DNA of 64,000 nt from Tritrichomonas foetus. Its lineage: Eukaryota; Parabasalia; Tritrichomonadida; Tritrichomonadidae. Shown here piece after piece: positions 39,321 to 49,188 of this stretch (within the stretch, counting starts at the first letter, position 1; each line of letters opens with the position of its first letter). The stretch is from positions 39,353-103,352 of the forward strand of contig MLAK01000582.1 in the NCBI GenBank assembly GCA_001839685.1, read 5' to 3'. The notes beneath the pieces are model-generated. The model saw nothing but the letters and a program-made list of their open reading frames with translations. It was not told the DNA's origin and searched no databases. A program made the translations under genes and the position numbers.

Positions 39321-39515
39321 ATGAAAGAACAACTGAATATCTTAATTAAGCGTGATCATCGATTCAAATATCCCTTTTCTTTACGATTCGGATGCACAGA
39401 GTACACAGATGAAGAATACTTCACCAAGAAAAAAGAATTATTCCAGGCGCTCGGTTTGTTCTTATTCACGTCCGCGGTCTCAATTGGCTACAGCATTGTG
39501 CACAAACCCACATAG
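39321..39515 (+). CDS. Small tail-anchored-like membrane protein
   Basis: A 64-residue protein with a charged N-terminal part (residues 1-44, including RFGCTEYTDEEYFTKKKELF) and one hydrophobic segment near 46-60 (ALGLFLFTSAVSIGYSIV) followed by a very short tail. This shape suits a tail-anchored membrane protein or a small subunit of a membrane complex, possibly hydrogenosomal, but there is no family match. It has a good Inr and its second half is more GC-rich than the flanking DNA, both favouring a real gene. The TTG at 39300 is not needed as a start. Confidence 0.5.
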   Translation: MKEQLNILIKRDHRFKYPFSLRFGCTEYTDEEYFTKKKELFQALGLFLFTSAVSIGYSIVHKPT

Positions 39516-40013
39516 GCCACGTTTCCCCTTCAAACGGCTTTTTATTTCATAAACCACATATTTCCAATATCAAGCACGAATCCCTGAATGTTTTCTGATC
39601 CATACTCAAACAAGTCAGCTTTTATGAATTTAATAAATATTATTTTATCGAATATTTTAGTTGACATTGAATCGTGAAAAAATCGTTGACTCTATTTTTT
39701 TTTTATTTAATGTTTTACCCTTTTTGTTGGAGCATCATCAGTCTTTTTGACTTATTTCCGATATCACTTGTGAAAAACACAATCCGATTTGATTAGAAAA
39801 CATTTTGCTTCTTTATATTGAGAAGATTGTGTGCGACAGACACATATATATTTATGCTTATTAAATTACTTTTATTATTTCTCACGAGTATTCATTGCTA
39901 ATCATTTTTTCATTCGAAGATATTCTTTGGCATTTTAGACTTTTTGAATATAACTTTTGTATACATGAATTGTGAAATAAAAAATATAATCATAAAATTT
40001 TCTATTTGAAAAA
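39516..40013. other. Intergenic, promoter of the methyltransferase
   Basis: About 500 bases, AT-rich, with no coding frame. TCATAAAATT at 39990-39999 is an Inr-like site 14 bases before the ATG at 40014. Confidence 0.5.
39990..39999 (+). promoter_or_regulatory. Inr-like site of the methyltransferase gene
   Basis: TCATAAAATT fits TCA, pyrimidine, A/T and stands 14 bases before the ATG at 40014. The same ten bases stand before the open frame in the 1096-bp transposon. Confidence 0.5.
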
Positions 40014-40898
40014 ATGTCAGCTTTCCGCGAACTTAATTCTGTCGAGGATACAGCCATGGATGCCGCTAACGCCAAAGCCAGTGCCGTTTCCCAAGGATAC
40101 TATGAAGATCCATATATTGAATATTTTGTTCCAAGCCGAGTCCGCCAACTCCCGCCGATGAACCTCGGCTACTTCGCTCGTATGCTCTCCATGTATGATG
40201 CTGTTGTCAAATTCCACAAAGTCCATGGGGATTCGATCCAGGTTGTCATCCTCGGGGGCGGCTACGACACTCTCTTCTGGCGCCTCAGGGACCTTAACAT
40301 CAACGTCGCTCGATGGTTTGAGCTCGATCTTCCTCACGTCGTTCAAAAGAAAGGATATGTTCTTCAAAATGCGATATTCGAACCTCTCGACAACTACGTT
40401 CTCGCCGAATGCGACCTTGGAAAAGTCGGACAGCTCGAACAGGTTCTTGCCGCTAACAAATTCAACAAGGACCTTCCTACTGTCTTCGTTGACGAATGCA
40501 CGTTAATTTACGTCGATCCAGATTCAGTTGATGACATTATCAAATTCGCAGCTTCGCTCAGCTCCAGTGGCTTTATCTCATACGGCATGATTACCCCGAA
40601 CGACCAGTTCGGAAAGATGATGGTCCAGAATTTCAATTCCTTTGGAGCACCCCTAAAGGGCATCGACCGTTACCCAACCGTCAAGTCCCACATTGAGCGC
40701 TTCAAGAACGCGGGCTACCAAAAAGTGAAGGCAGCAGACATGAACGTCGCAATGAGATCCGTCCTTTCGCCCGAAGAGAACCGCCGCATTCACCGCCTCG
40801 AGATGCAGGACGACCCAGATGAACTCGCCTTCATGCTCTCGCATTACGTGCTCGCTCTTGGCTCGACCGATGACGAGTTCCTCACAATCCTGCCGTGA
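40014..40898 (+). CDS. Leucine carboxyl methyltransferase
   Basis: A 294-residue SAM-dependent methyltransferase of the LCMT1/PPM1 family, which methylates the C-terminal leucine of protein phosphatase 2A catalytic subunit and so steers holoenzyme assembly. The N-terminal TAMDAANAKASAVSQGYYED then PYIEYFV matches the family start. PPMNLGYFARM follows, and VVILGGGYDTLFWRL near residue 76 is the SAM-binding loop. FELDLPHVVQKK and VFVDECTLIYVD supply the next two motifs. Length is near the family's usual 300-330. The coding DNA is strongly GC-richer than its flanks, suggesting high expression. Confidence 0.87.
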   Translation: MSAFRELNSVEDTAMDAANAKASAVSQGYYEDPYIEYFVPSRVRQLPPMNLGYFARMLSMYDAVVKFHKVHGDSIQVVILGGGYDTLFWRLRDLNINVARWFELDLPHVVQKKGYVLQNAIFEPLDNYVLAECDLGKVGQLEQVLAANKFNKDLPTVFVDECTLIYVDPDSVDDIIKFAASLSSSGFISYGMITPNDQFGKMMVQNFNSFGAPLKGIDRYPTVKSHIERFKNAGYQKVKAADMNVAMRSVLSPEENRRIHRLEMQDDPDELAFMLSHYVLALGSTDDEFLTILP

Positions 40899-40960
40899 AC
40901 GCGGATGTAAACTGCTCGCTTTTTGATTGATAAACAGTGGATGCACTACTCTTTTGTATT

Positions 40961-41986
40961 TATAAACTCCTTTCAACAATTCGGGATGATTTTGAATATG
41001 ATGAGATTTTTTCTACAGAAAAAAATATATTGCCATTGTTTTTTACTTTAAAGTTATTTCTGTCGTCACTCAAAATCATCCCGATTTTTCGTATATGATT
41101 TCAGAGACCTCACAGAAAAAAAAATATTTTAGCTTTTCGCGCTAATTTCCTTCTTCATTGATTTAATATAGTGATTTTTGATATCACCCGCTGATCTTCC
41201 TTGTAGTCTTTTCTTAATAATTTTCCATTTTGGTCCAATATCAAAGACTGCCAACAATATAATTTCTTCTTCATCTTTACTGAATACATTCGTTGTTGTG
41301 ATATCACTGATTAGTTCTGAAAGTCAATGAGTGGAACTGAAATCATGTCATTGTATGATAAAATGGGACCTTCAAAAGGAGATTGAGCAAAATTTTCCTG
41401 CGAAGTTGTATGACGTAGAAAAGGCTGGGTACTGACCCTACAATGTAAAAAACCCAAATGAAGTCGATTTCGAAAAATAACATTTTCTCTCAGGAGTGAA
41501 TTTATTCGGTATACCACGTATTGCGGATTCTGGAATTATTTTTGTTTCTAGGAAAGTATTTATTACCTTATTCATCCTTGTAGAGCCAGTATGAGTCGCT
41601 TCTTTTGGGTTTTGTTTGTTTCCATATAAAATAAAAATNTACTATTTGTTTTCGAATTTTGGAAACAGTAAAACCGATTGTTCTGGTGTGATTTTGTGCT
41701 TTANAATAGTTTGAATACTNGATTTCCAATTTTCTGGAAGGATTCAAAGCCTTTTGATATTGACATTTTGAAATATTTTTAATGTATTCATCACTCAGAA
41801 AATCTGACATTGAACTAAAGTCACTTTATCTTTTTTAAAAGACNAGTANTATNAGTTAAAATAGTGGGAAANGANATATCTTTATTCATACTATACATTG
41901 TTCCATTTCACTCTAAAATGTATAAAGAAGAACAATTAAAAAAACAAAAATAAGTAAAAATCCCGAATTGTTGAAAGTAGTTTATA
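40961..41986. mobile_element. 1-kb element with 27-bp terminal inverted repeats
   Basis: Positions 40961-40987 and 41960-41986 are inverted repeats that agree at 26 of 27 bases; the core is TTTCAACAATTCGGGAT. Inside are remnants of a SANT/Myb gene and eight ambiguous bases (41639-41875), which suggests several near-identical genomic copies. The ends could be flanked by a TA duplication as in Tc1/mariner elements, but the palindromic context prevents proof. Harbinger elements also carry Myb/SANT proteins. No transposase is visible. A further 15-bp inverted pair (40981-40995 and 41070-41084) lies at the left end. Confidence 0.6.
41129..41810 (-). pseudogene. Degenerate SANT/Myb protein gene
   Basis: Three minus-strand frames give pieces of one likely protein. 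Frame 41810-41568 starts MSDFLSDEYIKN and holds RKQIV?FYFIWKQTKP, where ? is an ambiguous base. This resembles the end of SANT domains in ELM2-SANT/CoREST proteins (IV-x-FYY-x-WK-x-T). Frame 41517-41311 ends ISVPLIDFQN. A third frame, shifted by one, runs to a stop at 41129 and carries FSKDEEEIILLAVFDIGPKW then IIKKRLQGRSAGDIKNHY, a clear Myb/SANT repeat. At least one stop and one frameshift break the gene, and ambiguous bases add doubt. It lies wholly inside the inverted-repeat element. Confidence 0.6.
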
Positions 41987-42259
41987 TTATTTATTATGTG
42001 GAGTGTGTGAGAAGAAGTCACTCCAACTCATTATTGCCTGACAGAAAAAATACTGAACCAAAAACAGTTTCGAAAGATTCATCTGAGAAAGTAATGAACG
42101 ACAACTTCGGAGTTGGCAACACGGAGGTTTGTGATGTGATTAAGAAATGTTATATGAAATCACTCAATTTCACTTCACCAGTGAAATGCAATCAAAAAAA
42201 GATAAGAAGTAAAATAAGAAAAAGCAGAAGTGACAAATATGTAAAGGCATTGAATGTAT

Positions 42260-43600
42260 TTACTCTCCCTTGAGTTGCTTAAGTTCCGCTTCAAGTTCGG
42301 CGATACGAGCTTTGTTGGCTTCGATTGTCTTCAAAGCTTCGTCAAGCTTTTCTCTAACGACAGCTGGGTCTTCCTGTTCTTGAACTTGGAATGATCCGGC
42401 AGCTTGTGGTCTTTCGTAGTTCTCGAGGCTGATGAGCTTCAATTGAGCATCTTCACCACTCTTCCAGGCATCAAGTTCAATTGATGGTTCTGGGGCGAGT
42501 GTGTCTGGATAGATATCTGATTGGAAGCATTCTGCATTTCTCCTTGGGACAATCATTGGGAGATGGATAAGGTGCTTTGAGTTTGTGACGGCATAGAAGC
42601 AGTCGATTTCGCAGATTGATGTGTCGCAGCATGTCTTTGGAGCAAGAGCGACGGCACGGATGGATTCTTGGAGGGAGAATCCGGCAAGTGACATGATTGG
42701 TGGGGCATCTTCACGGAGTTCGTAGTACTTGGCGCCTGTGTCACCACGTCCAAAGCAGAAGACGACACCAGAGTCTGAATCCATGAATGGGATGAGCATA
42801 CCAGCATTGTAGTCAACATCTTCTGTTTGGAGGGTCTTTTCTGGGTTACGTTCATCACGGAGAATGATTTGACGAGCAGCTTGGCTTGAGAAACCTGTTG
42901 TGAAGATGTAGTGTAATTTGTCATAGAAGACAGCACGTGATCCCTTGATGTTTGGATGGGATGGAACGGCAAATGTTTCTGTTCCGGCACGGGCATCATA
43001 AACGTGGAGCTTCTTATCCTTGGCTGGAAGAACAAGACGGTTACCATCTTGTGACCAGTTGATATCAAGGAATTGTTGGTTGGTACCCTTGATTGTTGAA
43101 ACAGCGACACCCTTTGAGATATCCCAGATTTTGACGGAGTTTTCAAAGCCGAATGAAGCAAGGCAGTTGTTAACAACGGCGTTGAAAGCAAGGCGGCAAA
43201 CCTTACGTCCGTGGCCAGTTAATGAAGCAATTTGCTTGTCGTGTTGTGATTCAACCTTGCCATTGTTTTCTGTGATCTTCCAAAGGCGGATTGTGGCATC
43301 TTCTGAAGCTGAGGCGATGATGTCTTCGTTGAATGGTGAGAAGGCAACATCAAGAACTGGAGCCTTGTGGCCTGAGAATAATGGAGCGTTTGTGCCAACC
43401 TTGCCGGATCCACCAACCTTTAAAACGCCAAATGAACCACCACCACGGGATTCGAATGGGAAGGCAAGATAACGTGAGTTAGCAGCAAGCATGTTTGTAT
43501 CTACTTGATTTGTTGAGACAAAAACATCGCCATAACCATCTTCATTCTTTTGGGCTTCTGTGTAGACGTGACGGTAAAGAGAAACGCGACCTCCTGACAT
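42260..43600 (-). CDS. Coronin
   Basis: A 446-residue actin-regulating WD40 protein. The N-terminal SGGRVSLYRHVYTE is a coronin variant of the usual start. WD repeats follow with PLFSGHKAPVLDVAFSPFNE, IIASASEDATIRLWKI and LTGHGRKVCRLAFN, completing a beta-propeller to about residue 390. The C-terminus has a short coiled coil (about 405-446) with regular heptads (ARIAELEAELKQLKG) for oligomerisation. Length and order match short coronins. It should bind F-actin and Arp2/3 at the cell cortex. The DNA is GC-richer than its flanks. An Inr lies just upstream of the ATG. Confidence 0.93.
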   Translation of the reverse strand: MSGGRVSLYRHVYTEAQKNEDGYGDVFVSTNQVDTNMLAANSRYLAFPFESRGGGSFGVLKVGGSGKVGTNAPLFSGHKAPVLDVAFSPFNEDIIASASEDATIRLWKITENNGKVESQHDKQIASLTGHGRKVCRLAFNAVVNNCLASFGFENSVKIWDISKGVAVSTIKGTNQQFLDINWSQDGNRLVLPAKDKKLHVYDARAGTETFAVPSHPNIKGSRAVFYDKLHYIFTTGFSSQAARQIILRDERNPEKTLQTEDVDYNAGMLIPFMDSDSGVVFCFGRGDTGAKYYELREDAPPIMSLAGFSLQESIRAVALAPKTCCDTSICEIDCFYAVTNSKHLIHLPMIVPRRNAECFQSDIYPDTLAPEPSIELDAWKSGEDAQLKLISLENYERPQAAGSFQVQEQEDPAVVREKLDEALKTIEANKARIAELEAELKQLKGE

Positions 43601-44745
43601 CTTTTAAAAAAGTGATCTATTCTTTGAAATTATTTCTTATAAAACGATAAAAGTGACAATAGAAAAGGACAAAAGCATTTGGTTAATTGAAAGTCTGGAT
43701 TGCTTTTAGAGCATAAAAAAGCATCGTGGTGAATAGAAAAACACCTAGCAAGTGAGTACGCCTTGAAGTTAATGCATGAGTAAGTCCTGAAAGAATGATT
43801 TTCAGTAGCTTCTTAGATTTTGCGATTCGTTCTGTTTATTTGAGAATATTTTCAGTATCATTGTTTCTGAAGTTCTTCAGAATTGTTCTTTATTATTTCA
43901 ATTGAAAATAATTTCTATAATCAGAAAAATTGAATAATGAAATAAAAATAATTCAATTTGAATATTTCACTCTGAAATATCGAATCTAAAATATCTTTGA
44001 GTTTATAAACAAGCGCGAGACATAAAAAGGCTTCGAGATAATAGCTTGATCCCTATTCATATATGAGTCATGAGTACACATGATGCCAATATATATTTCT
44101 TGAAAATGGGATTTTGCTGCATATTGCACCAAAATTAAAGAAAATTTGATATTGTGTACAATGGTGTCATTCGGAAAAAATGACAAAATAAATGGTTTAT
44201 ATCAAAAAGTCGCGATTGAGTGAAATAAAGAATTGAAATGATACTACTGTTTGCTATTGATTAACCCTCTTTCAAATAAACGTTCTCTTGATGACTTTTT
44301 CTCCCATCAAAAAGTAACGAATTTTTTAAAATACAATGATATGGTGAAAAAATAGGTCAAATGTTATTCATTCCATGATTGTTTTTTGATCATAGAATCG
44401 TGCCAGTTTGTCTACTGAGGAAAATTTAAATCATATTTTTAGTGATATGTGGTTTTCTATTCTTCATTTTAACAACTTTTTAGAAATCTGGAAATTCTAT
44501 CAAAAATCGGTGCAATTTGAAAGTTTTGTGATTGAATTTGCTTAATAATCCTAATTTGTAGCTCATTATATAATTTGTGGCGTAATACCTCAAAGTTTTT
44601 TTTCTCTCATTAATATTCCTAAAACTGCAAAAAAAAATCCTAATTGGTGACTCTAAATAAATTTGTATTATCATAATTCTATGAAATTTTGGAAATCTGG
44701 TGATTTTTAAAATTATCAAATATTTCAATTCGCCATTTTATCCGG
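43601..44745. other. Intergenic
   Basis: About 1.1 kb between coronin's promoter and the 3' end of the large membrane protein gene. AGGTCAA occurs once at 44354-44360. No convincing gene, RNA or repeat is found; short open frames here are AT-driven. Confidence 0.5.
43606..43615 (-). promoter_or_regulatory. Initiator (Inr) of coronin
   Basis: TCACTTTTTT read on the minus strand, 5 bases upstream of the ATG at 43600, fits the Inr consensus. Confidence 0.75.
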
Positions 44746-47700
44746 TTATTCGGGAAATCCTGACATTCCTTCATCCATTGCATCACTGTTAACTTCTGCA
44801 GAAACAATGTAGTAGGTTCCAACAAGATTATTCTTTTTCTTTATAAACGGCGCTTCAATTGTTGCCACATTGCGGTAAACCTTCTCTGACATTGCAATTT
44901 CACCATTTTTGCTAATCCTCATTAACTGTTTGGCACTTCTAACAGCAATGCTATTTGCAAATATGTGAATTCTATCATTATTGATTAAATGTAATGAAAT
45001 TGGACCAGTTTCAATTCCAGCTACATAATCGCCCATAAATGCTGGATCTTCAAAAAGATCAGTTAATTCAATTGAAAACAAAAATGCTTCTTTGGCAACA
45101 TCTGCAATTAGAGATGGGCAATCCGGCTTTCCAACTACAATATATTCACCATTATTTATTGTAATTCTATGTAATGTTGGATGATTTTCAAGAAGCTTAT
45201 CAAAAAATGAAAAAATTGTTTTTCTTTGATTGAAATATATTCCTGGTGTTAAATTTCCACCATACAAGACTAATTTCAAATATAAAACTACTCCTATTTC
45301 GAGATATAAAGAATTATTTTCCGTTAAAATGCTTGGAATGATTCTTTCGATGAAAGTATCATTTTTATCCTTCAATTCTTTGCACGTTTTGATTTTGGAT
45401 AGAATATTTGACATATCAATAATAATTATTGCATAATTCTTTTGTGAATCCTCTTCATCTGTCAGAGGTATTGGTAATAAAACAATTTCGCAATTTAAAT
45501 ATGATTTATTTTCTTTTTTGATGGCAACAGGACATCTCTGAGGATCATTACTTTTTTCTAAAACCTTTGTAATGTCTTGATCTTCTATTAAATGTTCCGG
45601 ACTTTGTCCAATAATTTGACTCAGATCATATCCAAACACGAGTAGAAAAGCCGGGTTGACATTTTCAATTGTCTTTTCTTTGTTAAGAATTAATACTGGA
45701 TATTTTGATTCACTAACTACCTTTTCAGAAATTGACATTTTAGATAATTTTTTAGTTGCTTTCTTGCCTATAAACTTAGACATAAATTCACCATGTGCTA
45801 CAGCATCAACTGGAGGCAAACGAAGAATGAAAATATTCATTGCTTTGTTTGTTTGATTGATTAAATAAAGATTCACCAAAGATATAAGAGAAACAATGAC
45901 AAGGATAATCAAAACTACAATGCAAATGATAAGGATTGAAGAATCAAAATTGCGAGAAGTTTCTTCTCCATATTGTAACAAAAGTTGTGATACATTTTTC
46001 ATCATAAAGTAAAGATGTTCATTTACAAGAACAAATGGAGTAATAAAAGAACTTTCAATGATAACATTACAGTCACATTGTTTGTTTTTCAGTTCCCTAA
46101 CTAAATCCAAAAAATTGGAAACACATGAATCAAGTGGCATGCAAGCTATTTGTTCATAATATGTCAAATTTTCCCATGATGATGGACATACAGAATATTT
46201 TCGAATACTATTAATTTCCTTTCCAACATCGCCACTTCCATAATCACCTCTTAAACATGCCTCATGAGCGCTTGCAAAATCAGAAATTGTTTTTGATAGT
46301 TCCGTATCTTCAACTGGAATGTCTAATGAACTACAATAACAATCTCCAAGGTTCATTCGTAAAAAATCAACAAATATTTTTAAAGAATATATGCATCTCA
46401 TAGAAGATTGTAATAACAGTTCATTGATGGAAGTGAATTGATTATGATTTGATCGAACATAATAATAAAAGAGGAAAACGCTTAATATCATGACACATGT
46501 AAGTAAAATATCAAAAACGAACAAAGTTATTGAGGTGTACCCTGATCTATCAATTGATACAAAATTAAAGTTACTACCATAAGTAGTACCCTCATTAATT
46601 GACATAGTGGATGATGCATGATGAATAGTTGATTGATTGAACTGACAGCATAATTTAATGGTTTTCTTAGTATCATATCTGGCGAGAGAATAAATAACGA
46701 TATAGAAAATGATGAAAAAGATGATGCAAACCACTATTACAATGATGGCGATAATCATATGATATTGCAGATCATGATCAACATCTTTACTGTCATTTTC
46801 CATAATAGACTGGGATGCTACTTTAATATAGTCTAAAATTTGTGGGCAGGTCACCGATATTTCGTTAATGAATATTCCACTTACCCAGTCATTAAACATT
46901 TCATATGGACGGGGTGATTTGGTTGCCATTTCAGCAACACATAGATAAAATGTTACAGTTTCCCTGAATCCAGCTTGTTCTATATCAGATTGAATTATAA
47001 TTGGAGCCAATTCTGTTCCAATATTGGCATAAAAAGATATGTTTAAGTTTGTTAATGAAATGGTTTCTATGACTAGATGCATATCGATATCTTGTGAACT
47101 TTGATAATTTAACATGTTGACGAAACTATCCATACAGTCCAAACCCATATTTATATATTCAAAAGCAGCATCGAATAGGTCCATTGATAAATCTATTAAA
47201 TACTGATTGTCATCTTTGCGATTTTCACCAATGATTTTTTTAACTAATACTGAGTCAATAATAGAACCTAACTCTTTCCCTTTTTGCAAATTAATCGCAA
47301 TATTACTAGTTGCAACAGCTTCTCCAATCAATGATGTATTATAAATAAATTCCAAGTTCCTATCACGTGATTCAAATTTTTTGGTGAAAAGGGATACCAT
47401 TACGATCCAATACACTAGAAATCCAACAAATCGTAACACAATGATTAGAAGTAAAAGGTTTTCCCATATACTATTAACATTGGAAAGTACTTTATGAAAT
47501 TGAATTCGAAGTTTTGGTTGTTTAATCATATTTTCCAGTAATTCTTCAGTTTTTTTATTGTCAAGATCATCAATAGAGGCCATTGACTGTCCCATAATAA
47601 GTTTTTTATAATATTGGGGAAAATGATGTAAAAAATGAATAGCTGCACTATCATAATCAAAAGCATACCCACTTTGTAATTTTAACGCCCTGTAGTGCCA

Positions 47701-49188
47701 TTCAGCAGCTTTTTCAAAATCACATTCACATTCAAGTAAATAATGAGAATAATTTTCCGCTACAAGAGCATTTCTTGGATATTTAGATATAGTTTCAATC
47801 CAATGATTTCTAACAAGTGAAATAGTTTGTGATAATTTTTCAAAACTTGAAAACGAAATATTGGGATTTATTTGTGACCATAAGGCCCTCTCAGTGTTTG
47901 AAAGATCTAATGATTCTTTTCTGAGAGTTTGAACTTCTTCTATCGCTGATAAAGGTTGTCGTCCTATTTCTGCACATCGTAATTGATACAATAAAAATGC
48001 ATCACCAAGGTTTAAGTCTGTTGCTGTTCTTAATAGAGCAATTTGTGTTGTGAAAATAGATTGAAATTCTGGGAAAAAACAGGTATATTTCGCAATTTGC
48101 AAACACAAAGAATTGGTCAATTCAAAATGGTCTTCTTTTATAATCTCATCAAATATTTCCCCACTCAAAAAGGATTCACCAGAATATGTCAACGACAATT
48201 GTATTTTTATTGAAGCAAAAAATTGTTTATGCGTTTTCATAATTCTCTTGGCTGTCATACCAAAAATAAATTTGAAAATTATAGAAAATACAACTGAGAA
48301 AACTATGATGGCTACTAATCTCCATTTTAAATCATCAACAAAGAAGGATAAAATATCACCTATTAGAGATCCAATTGAAATTCCTGAAAGTATATAATTT
48401 ACCCAGTTGAACATAAAAGGGGCCATAAAACCACAGAAACATGATATCAGTGCAAAAACAATATGAAGCACAATATCAGCGATAATCATTGAATCTCCTA
48501 TTACCATCATGACAAAAGAAAACATTGAAAGTATCGATTGGCATAATGCAATGAATGTAAACAATCTATGGTGAGCCAATAAATAGTGAGAGTCTAAGAA
48601 AAATACTGTGTTTGCACTAAAACAAAAAGATAAATATAGAACTAACGAATTTAAAATACATGCAATACCGGTAAAAATCAAATAAATATAGAGTTCAGTT
48701 TCTTTTGCCACGTAAGAAGTTGCTATCCCTATTCCAAATTGTGAAAATAATGGAACTGATAATACTGGTGAAATAATAGAAATAATAACATTTTGAATTG
48801 GTAATATCCAATAGAAAACTCTTTGTGAACGAATAAAAATTATCATTGGAATTATTAACATTAACATCAATATAATTGTTCCTACAAAAAAGGAAATGAT
48901 GACAGGCTTGTAAGAAGCCTCTCTCGTTGGTGTAAACAATAGGCATAATGATAAATAGTATTGAAAATCACTTTCTTCGTCTTGATATATGATCCATGAT
49001 GATACTCCACATGCTTGTAATAAAAATAATATAAATGTCAAATGGTGAAAAAAACGAGGTATATTACATTTGCGTTGTAAGAGAGAAATATATGGAAAGA
49101 GTTTATGAGACAGTGGTACTTCTATATTAATTACTCTAAGATCGTTGATAAGATTAATCGATTTTTGTGAAGAAGTTGCACTGCTCAT
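44746..49188 (-). CDS. Receptor-like membrane protein with PAS and degenerate cyclase domain
   Basis: A 1,480-residue membrane protein of the trichomonad receptor-cyclase type. About ten hydrophobic segments lie in residues 40-340, a cytosolic helical region follows, then further segments near 579-610, 806-836, 882-912 and 1081-1109 with large loops between. A PAS domain spans about 1155-1260 (YPVLILNKEKTIENVNPAFL). The class III nucleotidyl-cyclase fold follows at about 1282-1462. It keeps AGIETGPISL and FANSIAVRSAKQLM, matching the I-G-x-x-x-G-P and V-N-x-A-x-R regions, but the first metal-binding Asp region reads LYLKLVLYGG and the G-D turn reads NNGEYIVVG. It is probably catalytically inactive. 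It is similar in layout to the protein at 32953-36975. Confidence 0.75.
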   Translation of the reverse strand: MSSATSSQKSINLINDLRVINIEVPLSHKLFPYISLLQRKCNIPRFFHHLTFILFLLQACGVSSWIIYQDEESDFQYYLSLCLLFTPTREASYKPVIISFFVGTIILMLMLIIPMIIFIRSQRVFYWILPIQNVIISIISPVLSVPLFSQFGIGIATSYVAKETELYIYLIFTGIACILNSLVLYLSFCFSANTVFFLDSHYLLAHHRLFTFIALCQSILSMFSFVMMVIGDSMIIADIVLHIVFALISCFCGFMAPFMFNWVNYILSGISIGSLIGDILSFFVDDLKWRLVAIIVFSVVFSIIFKFIFGMTAKRIMKTHKQFFASIKIQLSLTYSGESFLSGEIFDEIIKEDHFELTNSLCLQIAKYTCFFPEFQSIFTTQIALLRTATDLNLGDAFLLYQLRCAEIGRQPLSAIEEVQTLRKESLDLSNTERALWSQINPNISFSSFEKLSQTISLVRNHWIETISKYPRNALVAENYSHYLLECECDFEKAAEWHYRALKLQSGYAFDYDSAAIHFLHHFPQYYKKLIMGQSMASIDDLDNKKTEELLENMIKQPKLRIQFHKVLSNVNSIWENLLLLIIVLRFVGFLVYWIVMVSLFTKKFESRDRNLEFIYNTSLIGEAVATSNIAINLQKGKELGSIIDSVLVKKIIGENRKDDNQYLIDLSMDLFDAAFEYINMGLDCMDSFVNMLNYQSSQDIDMHLVIETISLTNLNISFYANIGTELAPIIIQSDIEQAGFRETVTFYLCVAEMATKSPRPYEMFNDWVSGIFINEISVTCPQILDYIKVASQSIMENDSKDVDHDLQYHMIIAIIVIVVCIIFFIIFYIVIYSLARYDTKKTIKLCCQFNQSTIHHASSTMSINEGTTYGSNFNFVSIDRSGYTSITLFVFDILLTCVMILSVFLFYYYVRSNHNQFTSINELLLQSSMRCIYSLKIFVDFLRMNLGDCYCSSLDIPVEDTELSKTISDFASAHEACLRGDYGSGDVGKEINSIRKYSVCPSSWENLTYYEQIACMPLDSCVSNFLDLVRELKNKQCDCNVIIESSFITPFVLVNEHLYFMMKNVSQLLLQYGEETSRNFDSSILIICIVVLIILVIVSLISLVNLYLINQTNKAMNIFILRLPPVDAVAHGEFMSKFIGKKATKKLSKMSISEKVVSESKYPVLILNKEKTIENVNPAFLLVFGYDLSQIIGQSPEHLIEDQDITKVLEKSNDPQRCPVAIKKENKSYLNCEIVLLPIPLTDEEDSQKNYAIIIIDMSNILSKIKTCKELKDKNDTFIERIIPSILTENNSLYLEIGVVLYLKLVLYGGNLTPGIYFNQRKTIFSFFDKLLENHPTLHRITINNGEYIVVGKPDCPSLIADVAKEAFLFSIELTDLFEDPAFMGDYVAGIETGPISLHLINNDRIHIFANSIAVRSAKQLMRISKNGEIAMSEKVYRNVATIEAPFIKKKNNLVGTYYIVSAEVNSDAMDEGMSGFPE

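Noticed and set aside
41968..42273. Plus-strand frame of about 100 codons overlapping the right inverted repeat and the coronin 3' end
   Set aside because: TTG start, Lys/Ser-rich without domain, overlaps a real gene antisense.
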